This document shows positions 1 through 12,148 of a DNA stretch of 64,000 nt, piece by piece. Both the position numbers and the translations under genes were made by a program. The notes beneath the pieces are model-generated. The model had not been told where the DNA came from. It did not search any database and worked only from the letters and a program-made list of their open reading frames with translations. Within the stretch, counting starts at the first letter, position 1. Each line of letters starts with the position of its first letter. This DNA comes from Allolobophora icterica (lineage: Eukaryota > Annelida > Clitellata > Crassiclitellata > Lumbricidae): assembly GCA_963556255.1 (NCBI GenBank), contig OY744604.1, positions 24,737,599 through 24,801,598 on the forward strand, written 5' to 3'.

Positions 1-2136
1 CACTGACCAGTGCCGACTCTGTCCCCTCAGAGTACCCAACGTCTTCCCTGTACGCCACTTAGAAGACATCGTAGTCATCTCTCGGTCGCCTGACGTTGCA
101 CTGTCTTCATCAGAGATGTACTCAGCCTGTCTCTGACCTTTTCTACGAGGCTCACCACCTGCGTAGTCTTTGGACTCCGATCGTTTATATTTATTGCGAG
201 AACTCTGAGAGTTTCCGTTGACGAACGTAACTCTTCTGTCTTCTTCGCGAATATCTCTTTTTCCTGACTCTGGCGGTCTGTCAGATTCGTCGTACCTAAG
301 ACAATTACGACTTCTCGAATCTGGTTTGTGCCCTTTAGAGTACCGCTCGTGGGTCTCATCCCAGGCCAAATGATCTCTGTCTCTTCCCATGTTCGATTCT
401 CTCTCGGTTTCTCTATCAAGTGCCTGTTTTAAACCGCGTCTCTCGTACTCTGGTAGACGTTCCTTACCATACGTCTCCCTTTCAGTTTTCTCATAACTCT
501 CATGTCTTCCTCGTTGGCGGAGGTTTTTCCTGTCAAAAACTCCGGTTCTCATGGCCTCTTCTGGACCAACACTATCGGTGTCTGAATCCGAAGAACTCAC
601 TGACGAACGTAATTTCGCCTCAACTCTTCCTCTTGTCAACAGGCGTTGTCGACTCGATTGCCTTGCCGTTTTTCCGTGTGACTCTCTCCCGCTGTCCTCG
701 GGAAGATAGCGGCTACGTAACTTTTCCGAAGTTTCCGAAAGCGAAACTTCCTCGCGTGTCTCTGTGTTACCTCGGCTCCGTGCCGACTCTTCGATCTGCA
801 GCTTCCCTCGGCGATCCATCTGGTAACCTGGGCCCGTAGGTTTCCCCGATGTCTCGCGTTGGTAAGACTTCGCATGCTGAGCAGCAGGAACAGACAGTTC
901 TTCAAGTTTCGAACTCATCATTGCCACACTCTGTCGCAGGTAAGACATCTCCGCTTGCCAATCTACCTCATCTGTCACAGGTCTTGGGCGACCTTCTTCC
1001 ATGTTGGTAAACGGTACTCGATTACCTTCGTTTCGCTGATGCGCCACGATGTCACCACTCGTTTTCTGCACTACGGCGTCACCCCGCGGTTTCAGGCCTG
1101 TCTCAATGTCTCTTGGCCTATCACAAGCCTGTCTCAACTGTACAGGTTGCCTGCCCCGTACAATACTAGGTACTTGAACCTGCACAAGGTTCCCCGATCT
1201 ATTGTCGACGAGTGGTTTGGACCTGTCAAACCTACTCTCACCAACGGTCTCTCGCCAGTGTGTGAATGTCTCGTTATTCACATCGTTCTGTACTACCTCA
1301 GTAGTCTTTGGAACGGTTATCAACCCTCCGTTATCCTCATGGGAACCTCTTTCACGCCCACTGCGGGTTCCAGCTTCCGTTTCAAATGCACTGGTTTCGT
1401 CAGGTGCACCCGTTTCATCAAGCAACCTTCGTTTGCTTTTCCGTTTACGTAACTTTGGACGCGCGCCTCCGTGCTCATTATGGGGCACTTCATCCGACTC
1501 GTCCTCGGTATCTTCCTGACCTTGCCTGGTTCTGTGACAAGAAAACGCTAGAACCCCACTTCTGGTACCAGTTTGTGACGTTCGTCGCTCGAGATCAACT
1601 AACCCTTCATCAGACTTGGCACCAATTTGTGTCGGTCTTACCCGAGACGCTGCTTCGTCGTCGGGCTGGGTTCGGCTCCAGCCAACCGACCTTCTGGAGT
1701 CGCCCGGGTCACTATCCTGTCTACTTCTGCTGTAGACGAGCGGTTCCCTGTCTCCGCTCTCAGTGCCCATTTCTCCAAGAGGAGGTCCCGAGGGTATCGC
1801 TTGTTTGCGAACAGTGTCACTGTCAAGCTCCATCTCACTTTCGGACTCTGCCACTGCCGCGGTCGCCGGGTGGGCAACGTCCTCGTCCTCAGGATGGCCG
1901 TCCTTTAGAACAGGGTTCGCTCTCTTGCCGGCAGGAGTCCTCAGCTTCCTGTGAGATCTCTTAGTCAAAGACTTCCTCTTTTTCTCCACCTTAACCGAAC
2001 CCTCACGTACCATTCTGCATCTCATGACTCTCGAGTTATCGTCGATAGGGGAAAACTCTGAACGTTCTCTTGTCCGAGAGGACAAGGTGTACATCTGACG
2101 AGTCGTCACGTCGTGCCGTCTCAAACACGCGAACAT
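1..2136 (-). CDS. Long charged Gag-like ORF, 3' end cut by window edge
   Basis: Reading the minus strand from ATG at 2136 gives 712 codons without a stop down to base 1, where the window ends; an in-frame TAA lies just upstream near 2163. The product starts MFACLRRHDV and is rich in Arg, Glu, Asp, Ser and Lys, with low hydrophobic content and no signal peptide or membrane segment. There are basic patches (KKRKSLTKRSHRK, residues about 52-64) and acidic-serine stretches (SSSDSDTDS). The composition fits a disordered RNA-binding protein such as the N-terminal part of a retrotransposon Gag. No CCHC knuckle, protease or RT is visible because the 3' part lies outside. The repeat-rich non-coding block upstream supports a retroelement. 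An intronless host gene for a disordered nuclear protein is the alternative. The plus-strand ORFs of this region are shadows. Confidence 0.6.
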   Translation of the reverse strand, partial: MFACLRRHDVTTRQMYTLSSRTRERSEFSPIDDNSRVMRCRMVREGSVKVEKKRKSLTKRSHRKLRTPAGKRANPVLKDGHPEDEDVAHPATAAVAESESEMELDSDTVRKQAIPSGPPLGEMGTESGDREPLVYSRSRQDSDPGDSRRSVGWSRTQPDDEAASRVRPTQIGAKSDEGLVDLERRTSQTGTRSGVLAFSCHRTRQGQEDTEDESDEVPHNEHGGARPKLRKRKSKRRLLDETGAPDETSAFETEAGTRSGRERGSHEDNGGLITVPKTTEVVQNDVNNETFTHWRETVGESRFDRSKPLVDNRSGNLVQVQVPSIVRGRQPVQLRQACDRPRDIETGLKPRGDAVVQKTSGDIVAHQRNEGNRVPFTNMEEGRPRPVTDEVDWQAEMSYLRQSVAMMSSKLEELSVPAAQHAKSYQRETSGKPTGPGYQMDRRGKLQIEESARSRGNTETREEVSLSETSEKLRSRYLPEDSGRESHGKTARQSSRQRLLTRGRVEAKLRSSVSSSDSDTDSVGPEEAMRTGVFDRKNLRQRGRHESYEKTERETYGKERLPEYERRGLKQALDRETERESNMGRDRDHLAWDETHERYSKGHKPDSRSRNCLRYDESDRPPESGKRDIREEDRRVTFVNGNSQSSRNKYKRSESKDYAGGEPRRKGQRQAEYISDEDSATSGDREMTTMSSKWRTGKTLGTLRGQSRHWSV

Positions 2137-3765
2137 CTTGCGATAATATATACACGTGTAATATTATCGCGGTATACTGGTCTCACGACACTCTCTTCTG
2201 ATAGGACAGGTTCTAGGTCTAAAACCTCCCTAACCGCACGCAGAACTGTGTTCCGACCGGCGCACGAGGTGGGCCCTACTTCGCACTTCGGTCAGTTCTC
2301 GGAACTACGTGTTTCGATCACCAAGTTATTTGCTCTGAATAACGATTGGTTTGAATACAAGATTTTCCTGACTCTATCGTTTTCCTGGTCTTACCGCACT
2401 GTAATCAGTTGTCGGGCTGTCTTTTCCCGTACTGCGGTCTTTCGGTAACAGCGGTCTTTCCCAGTAACTATTTTTAGTTACCGGGCGATGGAGCCCCTCC
2501 AACGCTCCACCGGCGTGTCAGCCATCCAAGTGTCACAATCCAAATGTAACGCCGACCCCGTAAGGTTACCAGAATGTCCTAAATTTTGTTCCCAAGAATT
2601 TCCGAATTTTGGTTCCCTAACGAGGGTCACGCTTACTCTCACAGGTAACCGGACAAGCTCCGCTCCTGCCTGTCGCCAAATTTACCCTTTTTATCGTTTT
2701 TGTACTAAACTGGTTTTTTCAGGTATCCCGACGGTCACTTCACCGAGTGCCGAAGTCGCGTAAAACTCTCCCAGCCGAGGACGCCGAAGTCGCGTAAAAT
2801 CCTCCCGGCCGAGTACGCCGAAAGCGCGTAAAACTTCCCTTGTGTCGAGTACGCCGAATTCGCGTAAAACTCTTCTCAGTGGGTAAAACCAAACACTGTC
2901 GGATCTTGGAGTTCTTCGAACTCCAAGAGGGATTTCCTTGCCCGACGCCAAATTTACTCTTGGTTTCAAGGATTTCAGAATTCCAGAAAATGGCTACCTT
3001 AAGAAGGTCACCTCTACTCTCATGGGTTACCCGACAAGCTCCGATCGCGGAGTTCTTCCAAACCCAAGAGGGACTTTCCTGCCCGTCGCCAAATTCACCC
3101 TGGTTTTCGATCTCACACTGAATTGGTTTTCCTGTGTATCAACGGTATCCTTCCCCGAGTATTACTCAGCCGTAGATTTCCCACGATCGGGATCTAGCCC
3201 GCTTCGCGATCAACTGAGGGATCGGCGCTGTCGGCCCGTCTCCCAACAGTGAACTTCTTTAGCTGTACTCGGGATCGCCTGATTATATTATTCGAACGCC
3301 CCTTTCGTCCGTAAATATATTTGTACTAACCGGAAACTCGAACTCTGACTCTGTCGTAACCAAAATCACTCGCCTACCACACTGAGTGCAGTATATTTGA
3401 ATCGGTAACTGAATCGCTAACCAACAACGCTGTTGAACAGTATTGCTATGTATGAAGAGTCGAACCAACTCTTCACGTATAAAGCAGCACACCGTGAGGC
3501 AGGCTCTATGCATCCCAAATTAACGCGTCTGCTCGCTATGCGCTGGCTTTACACCGTCGATCGGGCTTCCCTATCACGGTCGTTACCGGACAGTCGCCTA
3601 TTGAAATTAAATAAAAATTAAATGATCGATGCTGGGTCTTCGCATGAAAAATTAAGAGAAACGATGCTGTTCCCTTCGCATGAAAACTGAAGGAAAACGA
3701 TGCTATTCGCATAAAATAAATCTTCCCACTTACGCACTGTGGCCTTGACCGCCACAGTCCCATTT
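2137..3765 (-). other. Leader / possible 5' LTR region upstream of the Gag-like ORF
   Basis: This 1.6 kb has no convincing coding frame. It contains internal duplications: a block near 2640-2690 (CCGGACAAGCTCCG, TCGCCAAATTTACCC) is repeated in diverged form near 3020-3105, and a block near 2910-2965 is repeated near 3045-3105. Near 3620-3715 three short repeats share CGATGCT and TTCGCATGAAAA. At 3740-3763 there is an inverted repeat, ACTGTGG/CCACAGT; read on the minus strand it starts TGTGGCGGTC, which could be an LTR start. No primer-binding site or second LTR could be identified, so LTR boundaries are unproven. Confidence 0.35.
2745..2879. repeat. Four tandem copies of a ~33 bp unit
   Basis: Four consecutive units share GAGTACGCCGAAGTCGCGTAA followed by a short C/T-rich stretch; the first begins GAGTGCCG. 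The copies differ at a few positions each. They sit in the untranslated leader of the Gag-like ORF. Confidence 0.75.
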
Positions 3766-4430
3766 TGACACTTTTTCTATAGGATTACTCTCTCAAAAAA
3801 GGTTGATGTTAATTATTCGCCTCTCGCAGGGGGGAAAACATGTATCCTGGGGGGATTTTTCCTCCCCTAAAGGTCTCTACATTATAATATTTCTGGCCTC
3901 TGGGAGACATAAATCCTGGGGGGACATTTACCCCCCCCCCCCCAAGGTGTCTAGATTAAACACTGGCTTATGGGGCTTCTCTAGGGGCTTAAGTTCTATC
4001 GTTTTAGAATGAGCAATTGAGAAGAATGTTTGTTACCAGTCCAGTCGTCCATATTTAGCGAGATTCTGTTGCATGCGAAGAGGATAATCAGAGATGAGCC
4101 GAATGCTTCTCAGTGCGATTGTCACCTTAAACGATAAACTTATACTGCTTGCGAAAACAAATGAACCAATATACGCCAAATAATTTAATGTAGTCTACTG
4201 ACTTCTGAAGCGCCGTTATCATAATACACAAGACATCAATCGATGGTCGATTCAAGAATCCTAATCTGTTGGAGAAGTAATATAAACATTCCGTTTGTTC
4301 AGAAAACCAGATACGATAATTATATATCAAGGATTATCTCTGCTGTCCTATTGTGTTCTTATGTAGCGAATTTATAAATATCCCCAAATTGATATTAGGC
4401 TTGCATTTAAATTGACCCCAGCAGCTGGTC
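3766..4430. other. No gene seen; G/C-run repeats
   Basis: Two similar stretches (3826-3880 and 3895-3950) carry ATCCTGGGGGGA and runs of C, looking like two diverged copies of one short sequence. The rest shows short broken frames only. Confidence 0.4.
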
Positions 4431-4700
4431 CAGTTAGCTACATTGGTTACAGCGTAAATCCGGAGCGCCTCTGTGCGTGTGGATCCAATTTCGCTTTCCG
4501 ATGGTGGCTTCTTTCAGATATAAATCTCGGGCTATAGCATGGTCCGTACACAGGAACTTTAAATGGTGTTGTGCGCATTAAAACTGGCAGCGATGTGTGA
4601 AGGATCTCACCAGATCAATTAATTGAAAAGGAGCAGGGTCGATGCCAAGTGGTCGCTAAATGAAAACGGGCACATTTTCCTTTACATTTACATTGGCTTA
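4430..4700 (+). repeat. Dispersed repeat family D, copy 1
   Basis: This stretch contains in order ACATTGGTT, AATCTCGGGCT, TCCGTACACAGG, ACCTTAAATGG-like, GAAGGATCTCACC, GATCAATT and TACATTTACATTGGC. The same order of words occurs at 32440-32660, 33930-34150 and 63745-63955. It has no coding frame. It is a SINE- or MITE-like interspersed element; its class is unknown. Confidence 0.7.
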
Positions 4701-4953
4701 GTTTATTCAGGTATGGATTTCTTGTTGGCCAATTTCTACAACTTACGTATCCAATTTCTTGTTCAGTTCTTTCTTCTGGAATCTTTCCCAGAATCCTTAT
4801 CGCTTCCGATGACATTCGAATCTACATCATTAACACAAATACATGATAAACCAATGCTAATTTCCTAAAGACGAACCACTGCAAATAATTCGTTTTGGAA
4901 AATCAGTTATTTTCGCCCTAAAGCTTTGCTCTGGCTCTTGGAATATGACCAAC

Positions 4954-5055
<102 letters not shown>

Positions 5056-5157
5056 TTCACCGATTTATATAGCGCATCTTCAAGAGAGGCGCTCCCGACT
5101 CAGCACGGCCAAAGCAACTTTATTGCATTAGATTATATCATTAACGGGTGCATTTAA

Positions 5158-5216
5158 TGCGTATGTATGTATGTATGTATGTATGTATGTATGTATGTAT
5201 GTATGTATGTATGTAT
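5158..5216. repeat. (GTAT)n microsatellite
   Basis: Tandem GTAT units, about 14 copies. Confidence 0.97.
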
Positions 5217-5755
5217 ATGCATATCTATAATGTATATATGTAGGCCTATATTAACTATATCGGTATATCCACATGTATGTCAGTATACATGGCAAACGGA
5301 TAAATATAGCTAATACAAATATTATCAGCCTTAATAAGCATAATATTGGTCTTGCTGGAACGCGTCAGTCTTTCCCCATTGTGCTTAGAGCGAGACACGT
5401 CAATTGACAAATAATAATATTGAGTTATTGACAATCTGTTGTGAAGCCTTAGCTTTTGGATCAAAATAGCTGCGAGCAGAGAGCAGAGCAGAGGACCATA
5501 GTCATATGACCGAGTTCACCTTAGCAAGAACCATGTTCTTAAACGCCTCTTAAGGACCTCAAATGATTAGTTCACACAGACGAACACACGCACATGTATA
5601 CAGTAAAAGCTCAAAACATATGGCTGCTGTCTAACTGACGATACTATTATACACGAACGAAACACGTCATTGGCAACATCCCGCATTCTCGCCTGCTAGG
5701 AGTTGTAAGGCGCCCTTGTACCGGCATGGCCGAGTTAAGGCGCCATATAAATTGG

Positions 5756-5845
<90 letters not shown>
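5756..5845. repeat. (TTA)n microsatellite
   Basis: Tandem TTA/ATT units over about 90 bases, preceded by GGCGCCATATAAATTGGCA, a phrase typical of LINE 3' ends in this window (compare 19440-19455), so it may be a LINE tail. Confidence 0.95.
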
Positions 5846-6551
5846 ACAGTGATAACTAATAACATCAATTTAATATCCTGAAAGATGATTCAGACCCAAG
5901 AGCAAACGTCTAGTCCCTGTATGAAATGAATCTGTGTGCCAATACGGTCAAATAGCAGAGGGTCACATAAAACAAGCAACCTGTAACTATTGGGATCAGA
6001 CTTCATCGTAATCTAACTCGATCTAACGTATTGCAATTAGGAGACTGTTTCGAATTCATTATAAGGAGCAGAGGTGAGAAATGATTGTTCATTTGTTGAC
6101 TGCTGTCATTTAGGTCTACGCTCTTATACTGGCGCTACAGAAGTTATTAGATTAGATCAGGACATGTTGGACTAGATCATTGTAATTGGACATTTATATA
6201 GCGCCGTTCAAAAAACAAAATAAATCACTGCACTAGCCTATATTATTTTAACTTCAATTAAGATCTAGACTGTTACAAACGAAGTTAGCAACTGTGTTAG
6301 CATAATAATGTACAGTAATTAGTGCACAGTGCACAATGCACAGTGACAATAGACATTAGATTAGATTAATGTAAATGTTTTCTTTAATTAAGTGCTGACC
6401 TGGCGATCGGCCTTGAACTTGAGGGGGTCAAAGAAGGCACGATTTGAGGAGTAGATGTTGGTTGATGAAAACTGAACTTCTTCCAACTGGCGACGAAATG
6501 TCAAACCTAAGAACCTAAAGAGAGCAAGAATTATTATTAATACTGTTATTA
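5846..6551. other. No gene seen; AT-rich
   Basis: Short broken frames only. Near 6130 the words GGCGCTACAGAAG and ATTAGATTAGATCAGG resemble the LINE-tail repeat at 10950 and 21215. Confidence 0.4.
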
Positions 6552-6724
6552 TAATTATTGTTATTATTGTGCATTTATTAACCACCACTATGATGGCGCT
6601 GAGCAATTGTGAGCGAAGGACTTGCTCAAGGTGTCTCCACAGGGCAACTGTCTCTGGAGAGACTTGACCTCGTATACTCTGTGCGTTACAAGGCGACCGC
6701 TCCAACCAATCGGCTACCGTGTCC
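6552..6724 (-). repeat. tRNA-headed SINE family S, copy 1
   Basis: Read on the minus strand it starts with a tRNA-like head (GTAGCCGATTGGTTGGAGCG, then CCTTGTAACGCA and a B-box-like GAGGTCAAGTCTC). It continues with a body containing GCAAGTCCTTCGCTCACAATT, GCTCAGCGCCATC and TTAATAAATGCAC. The same architecture occurs at 48455, 49345, 52350 and 55800. Confidence 0.7.
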
Positions 6725-6788
6725 CAAGAATAACCGGAAGAACAAATAAGACGACGACGAACAGTAGCCAGCTAAACACGGTATCCGA

Positions 6789-7095
6789 TTGTGGTGGACA
6801 AACATGTCAACCTCCACCCTGGTAGCATCGTCTGTGGTGGACAATAATGTCTACTTCCACCGTGATGGGCATAAAAGTCTACTTCCACCCTGATGGCATA
6901 GCCTGTAATGTACAGAAATGTCTACTTCCACCCTGATAGTATAGCCTATAATGTACAGAAATGTCTACTTCCACCCTGATGGCATAGCCTGTAATGTACA
7001 GAAATGTCTACTTCCACTCTGATGGCAAAGTCTGTGATAAATAAAAATGTCTACTTCCACCCTTATAACATTGTCTATGGTGGACAAAAATGTCG
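6789..7095. repeat. ~44 bp minisatellite, about six units
   Basis: Units begin ATGTCTACTTCCACCCTGAT and continue with GGCATAGCCTGTAATGTACAGAA. The middle copies (about 6875-7020) are nearly identical; outer copies are diverged and of different length. Confidence 0.85.
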
Positions 7096-7221
7096 ACAAT
7101 ATTGTTAATGTTACATTTGTTGCTGTACATCGCGCAGCCTCCAGGACAATGTCCAGACGATATGTATCGCCTTTCGCCAGAGCTGTCGGTAATTTATCTG
7201 AAATACAAAGACATCTATTGA

Positions 7222-8440
<1,219 letters not shown>

Positions 8441-8469
8441 TAGAGCATGATTTGCCAGAGTTTGTCTTA

Positions 8470-9217
8470 CTAATAAATGACTTTGAAATTATTAGCTGAA
8501 ATAATACAAGACTTAGTTACAAGAGACATTGCAACGTGAACTAATAAATATTCTGTACGATATTTGGCCGATACCGTTTCCTCTGGAATTGGCTTTCCAT
8601 GTGAGCTACTACATGTAGTCGCCTTAATATCCACTGTGGTTTCATCGTCCTTGGCGTTTCGAGCCATTGACTGGAGTGCAGACGCAGCTTCCGACTGTTT
8701 CCTTCGGAATCCGCGCTTCCACGTCTGGATGGCTCTTATGACCGGTTGCACCTCACTGGCTGATCGTTTCCAGTAGACCAGTTCACCGTTCTTCATCGCC
8801 CGCCTCATCGGAAGTGTATCCATTGAGAAGGCGTTCCTTCGGCAGGTGAGCACCCCAGCCGTCAACGCTCCGATCACCTCCGCAGCGGAGTCCCGAGGAC
8901 CTGTAGGGGGTTCTGACCCTTGACGACGGTGGCTACGATGACTACGCCTGTGATTCAGTAGAGGACTCGGTTTGCAGCTGTAATCCAAACATTCCGCTGT
9001 TTCGTGTGGCTTATGGGCCGATGGAATGTCTCTTGCCTTACGCGGCGAACTTCTGTCTAAATACTTAACGATTGTCGCCGGTACCATGGTCGAGGAAACC
9101 CGGCAAAGATCACGTTCGCACTCAACAGTCCCCAGCGCTGACTCAGTCCCTCCGTCAATGCAAGCGACACTTGAAACCCGACGTCGTTTAGAGAAGCACG
9201 CGTCATAACATGAACTG
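8470..9217 (-). CDS. Putative 3'-terminal exon of an unrecognised gene
   Basis: An open frame of about 250 codons ends at 8470. It has no ATG near its 5' end: the frame enters through a non-ATG codon, and CTACAG at about 9218-9223 (minus strand) would serve as a 3' splice site. This suggests a terminal exon rather than a whole gene. The product is hydrophilic and slightly basic, with a His/Arg-rich patch (RRSHRSHRRQG) and a Lys/Arg/Trp segment (IQTWKRGFRRKQSE). It would suit a cytoplasmic tail, but no family is recognised. The composition is less AT-rich than its surroundings, which supports coding. A chance ORF or old TE fragment is possible. Confidence 0.4.
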
Positions 9218-9246
9218 TAGGCGAGTATTGAATTGTTATCCCGCAC

Positions 9247-10349
9247 GATAGATTAAGGGGTAATTTACACTCATAAGCCGTGCCACTCAGGCTTATTGAA
9301 ATGCGGTGCCAGCGTAAAGGGCTTGCTGATTAATTTCGGTCTGCGGGCGCTTTGCACGATTGTGCTGGGCAACAGATCAGAGGGACAATTAAAATCATCA
9401 ATCAGCCTTTGATTGGGCTGGTGTACTGAACACTTCAGTGTGGTGCACTGAGTACTCAATAGAATTAATCTTCGGCGAGGATTCGGATATGCCTTATGAA
9501 GACTCACTTTTAGACATTGCTGGCAATAGACACGTCTCTGAGATTGCGGATATTTTCATCCGCCATGAGAAAAACAATTAGCCATTGGAAGTTCGCTTTT
9601 AGAGTCATACTATAAGGAACTTTTCATAGCAATAAACACTATAATTTAGCAACAAAAATAAAAACAAGGCGAAATGCTACTCACTGCTTTACGACTCAAG
9701 AGTCTAACTCCAAAGTTGGCGTTCTTTGTAGCATGGAACTAGAGTGTTCACTTATGAGAGGCCACGGTGCGAAACTCGAGTATTCAAAGCTTCTCCTCAA
9801 ACACTTCTACTTCAAACCTATTGTCAAAGGATTGTATATTTTGGATTTGCAGATTGAAGTTTAGGCTACATTCCAACAGCAAGCTTTAACTTGAAAATAA
9901 CAAGTCATAACAAGGCTTCCAATCATTACTTAGCAAACTCAATCATTTTATTTTTTAAAACTCTTACACTAAGAGCAAAATATTGTATTTATACAATATT
10001 TAAAGGATTTGTAAAATTTTTTAACGTTTCTGAACTGAACTGTTTGTGATTTATGAACTTCGAATCATATGAACAGCTATAATATTATTTTGTGTGGATA
10101 GGCCTACTATAGTGTATACCTGACATACTAGTGTTTTTCTGACATAAAAGTCAAACACGCTCACCTGTTATAGGATCAATAAAATCTCTTCCTGTATGGC
10201 ACTTAATCTTTTGTTCTTCACCCATAAAGAGCTGAATTTATTGACAAGGAGCATTTCGTACGACAGATTATAAAGCTACCATGTGATCAGGCATTCCTTT
10301 TCTTGGTTTATACATATCCGTGACCGGCATATTTAGCCATAATGCAAGT
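9247..10349. other. No gene seen
   Basis: A 78-codon minus-strand frame at 9271-9507 has no recognisable similarity and is probably chance. The remainder is AT-rich without repeats that I can classify. Confidence 0.4.
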
Positions 10350-10357
10350 TATCAAAC

Positions 10358-10555
10358 AACTGGCGGCGATCTTGTTCGACAGGTGGGGGGAACACTTTAG
10401 AACTGATCTGGTCAAAATAGAGTTTTGAACTGATCTGGTAAAAGAAGAGGTAAAAATCTGTTGACTTTTTTGGTGTTTCTTCAAATTTGGAGGGACAAAT
10501 GTTGTTGAAGGCGGGGGTCTTGTCCCTCGACCTCCCCCCGAGATCGCCACCCATG
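10358..10555. mobile_element. hAT-like MITE, CAGTGGCGGCGATCT group
   Basis: The left end AACTGGCGGCGATCT and the reverse complement of the right end (CATGGGTGGCGATCT) form terminal inverted repeats. Flanks are TATCAAAC (10350-10357) and CATCAAAC (10556-10563), a 7/8 match consistent with the 8 bp target duplication of the hAT superfamily. The interior has C- and G-runs and no transposase. Confidence 0.7.
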
Positions 10556-10752
10556 CATCAAACAATCATCCAAATCCATAATTCGCTCTGAACAAGACCT
10601 CTATGTGTCACTACTCCTTAACATAGTTATGGCCGATTTCATCTGTCTGCAATCCATCTAGAATGATACCGTCCGTGCTGCCATAGAACCATAGCCATCT
10701 GCATGTCTATACCTGCGGCATCAAGTCAATGTCGGCGTGGCATTCTAAATTG

Positions 10753-10892
10753 CATAGGCGTAGACTCTGGGAGGGGGGCAGCCGGGGCACGTGCCCCCCC
10801 CCAATAATTGAGATTTTACTGTACATCCAATGCAACAAGTGTAGAAAAATAACCAAATCCCCCCCAATATTTTGGACAAGTTTACGCCAGTG
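10753..10892. mobile_element. Short MITE with CACTGGCGTA-type ends
   Basis: The left end CATAGGCGTAGACTC matches the reverse complement of the right end, CACTGGCGTAAACTTG. Flanks CTAAATTG and CCCAATTG agree at 6 of 8 positions. The interior has runs of C. It is related in ends to the elements at 34773 and 10358. Confidence 0.55.
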
Positions 10893-10914
10893 CCCAATTG
10901 GGTAATGAGTTTTC

Positions 10915-11000
10915 ACTGCAAGCGACCATCGACTGATGTCTTGGACAATATGATAAAGGCGCTATAGAAGTCATTAGATAATTATATTATTAGACTAGAT
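10915..11000 (+). repeat. LINE-type 3' tail repeat
   Basis: Contains GCAAGCGACCATCGA and AAAGGCGCTATAGAAGTCAT followed by an ATTAGATTAG-like run, shared with 21170-21260 where it ends a LINE fragment. Confidence 0.6.
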
Positions 11001-11934
11001 TAGATAAAACTCTTGAAACGTCATTACATCACCGTTATTTGAAATTCCTTCGTTGGATCAAAATACCCGAACGATTAGAAAAACAAAATATTTTACTTAT
11101 TTACGTCTTTTTCTAATTCCTCAGTCAATTTATCTTCTCCAAGAATTATAATTCGCAATTCAATTGTCCTGTTCACTCAATACTCCACTCTGTCATCCTC
11201 TTAGGTTCACCTTAAATGTCTGCAGCAAATCAATAACTCAAGACACACCGTATCTCTTAAAAAATGCTGAACGACAACAAGGCAACTAAACATATCTAGC
11301 TGATACTACCAGCACACTCAGTCTTGCAGTTTCAGCCGAACCTTCATTCAACTGAACACTGAACTGCTTTTGAAAATTCCATCCCGAGTCCTCTCTTTCG
11401 CCTTTTCCTTTTCGTCAGTACAATTCTTAACACAAGCCACCATAGCCACCAACCTCTCGATATCTGCCTCAATATATCAAAATATCTGCCTTTATATATC
11501 ATTTGAAAGCGAACTGCACCGTACCTAGCACATCAAAATTTCTTTATAATTCAGCTTCAGTAACTACATTTCTAGGAATCGTCCCTCCAAAACTTAACCT
11601 TTTAACGCTGGAGTATTTCGGAGTACATGATCATGATTTAGACATTTTATTCAGTGTTGAGAAATGCTTTCATAACACAGAAATCTTGTAACATTGCACG
11701 CCTTGGCAAAATGAAATCAACTGCAGTTCGAGTTAAAAGTTATTTAAATGCAACATAAGTCTTAATATTATTTAGCGATTATAATAATGCAAAACAATAA
11801 ACCGACCAAGGCGAATGCAGAGTCCGCCTGAAATTGCTACGTACAACAGACATCATAGAAAAACCGACATGCCAGTTCGACCATATATGTCCTAATTTAT
11901 ATTGAAACTTTTCTGAAAGCCAGTTTACGGAGAT
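11001..11934. other. 3' flank of proline-rich gene A; no gene seen
   Basis: No convincing coding frame. On the minus strand an AATAAA (plus-strand TTTATT near 11645) lies about 500 bases past the stop of gene A and could be its polyadenylation signal. Confidence 0.35.
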
Positions 11935-11964
11935 AGAGACAGACAGAGAAAGAGAGAGAAAGAA

Positions 11965-12007
<43 letters not shown>

Positions 12008-12115
12008 CAGACAGAGACACAGACACAGACACAGACACAGACACAGACACAGACAGACAGACAGACTGACAGACAGAGACAGAGACAGACAGACAGACAG
12101 ACAGAGAAAGTGGAG
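11935..12115. repeat. (GAGA)/(GACA) microsatellite in the 3' UTR of gene A
   Basis: AGAG-type units pass into GACA and CACAGA units. It begins about 35 bases after the stop codon of the proline-rich gene. Confidence 0.95.
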
Positions 12116-12148
12116 AGAGCTCTCTCATAGCCGGTATTCGTTCGGAGG

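Noticed and set aside
420..1964. Several plus-strand ORFs of 90-218 codons
   Set aside because: They are Ser/Leu/Pro-rich shadows of the uninterrupted 712-codon minus-strand frame.
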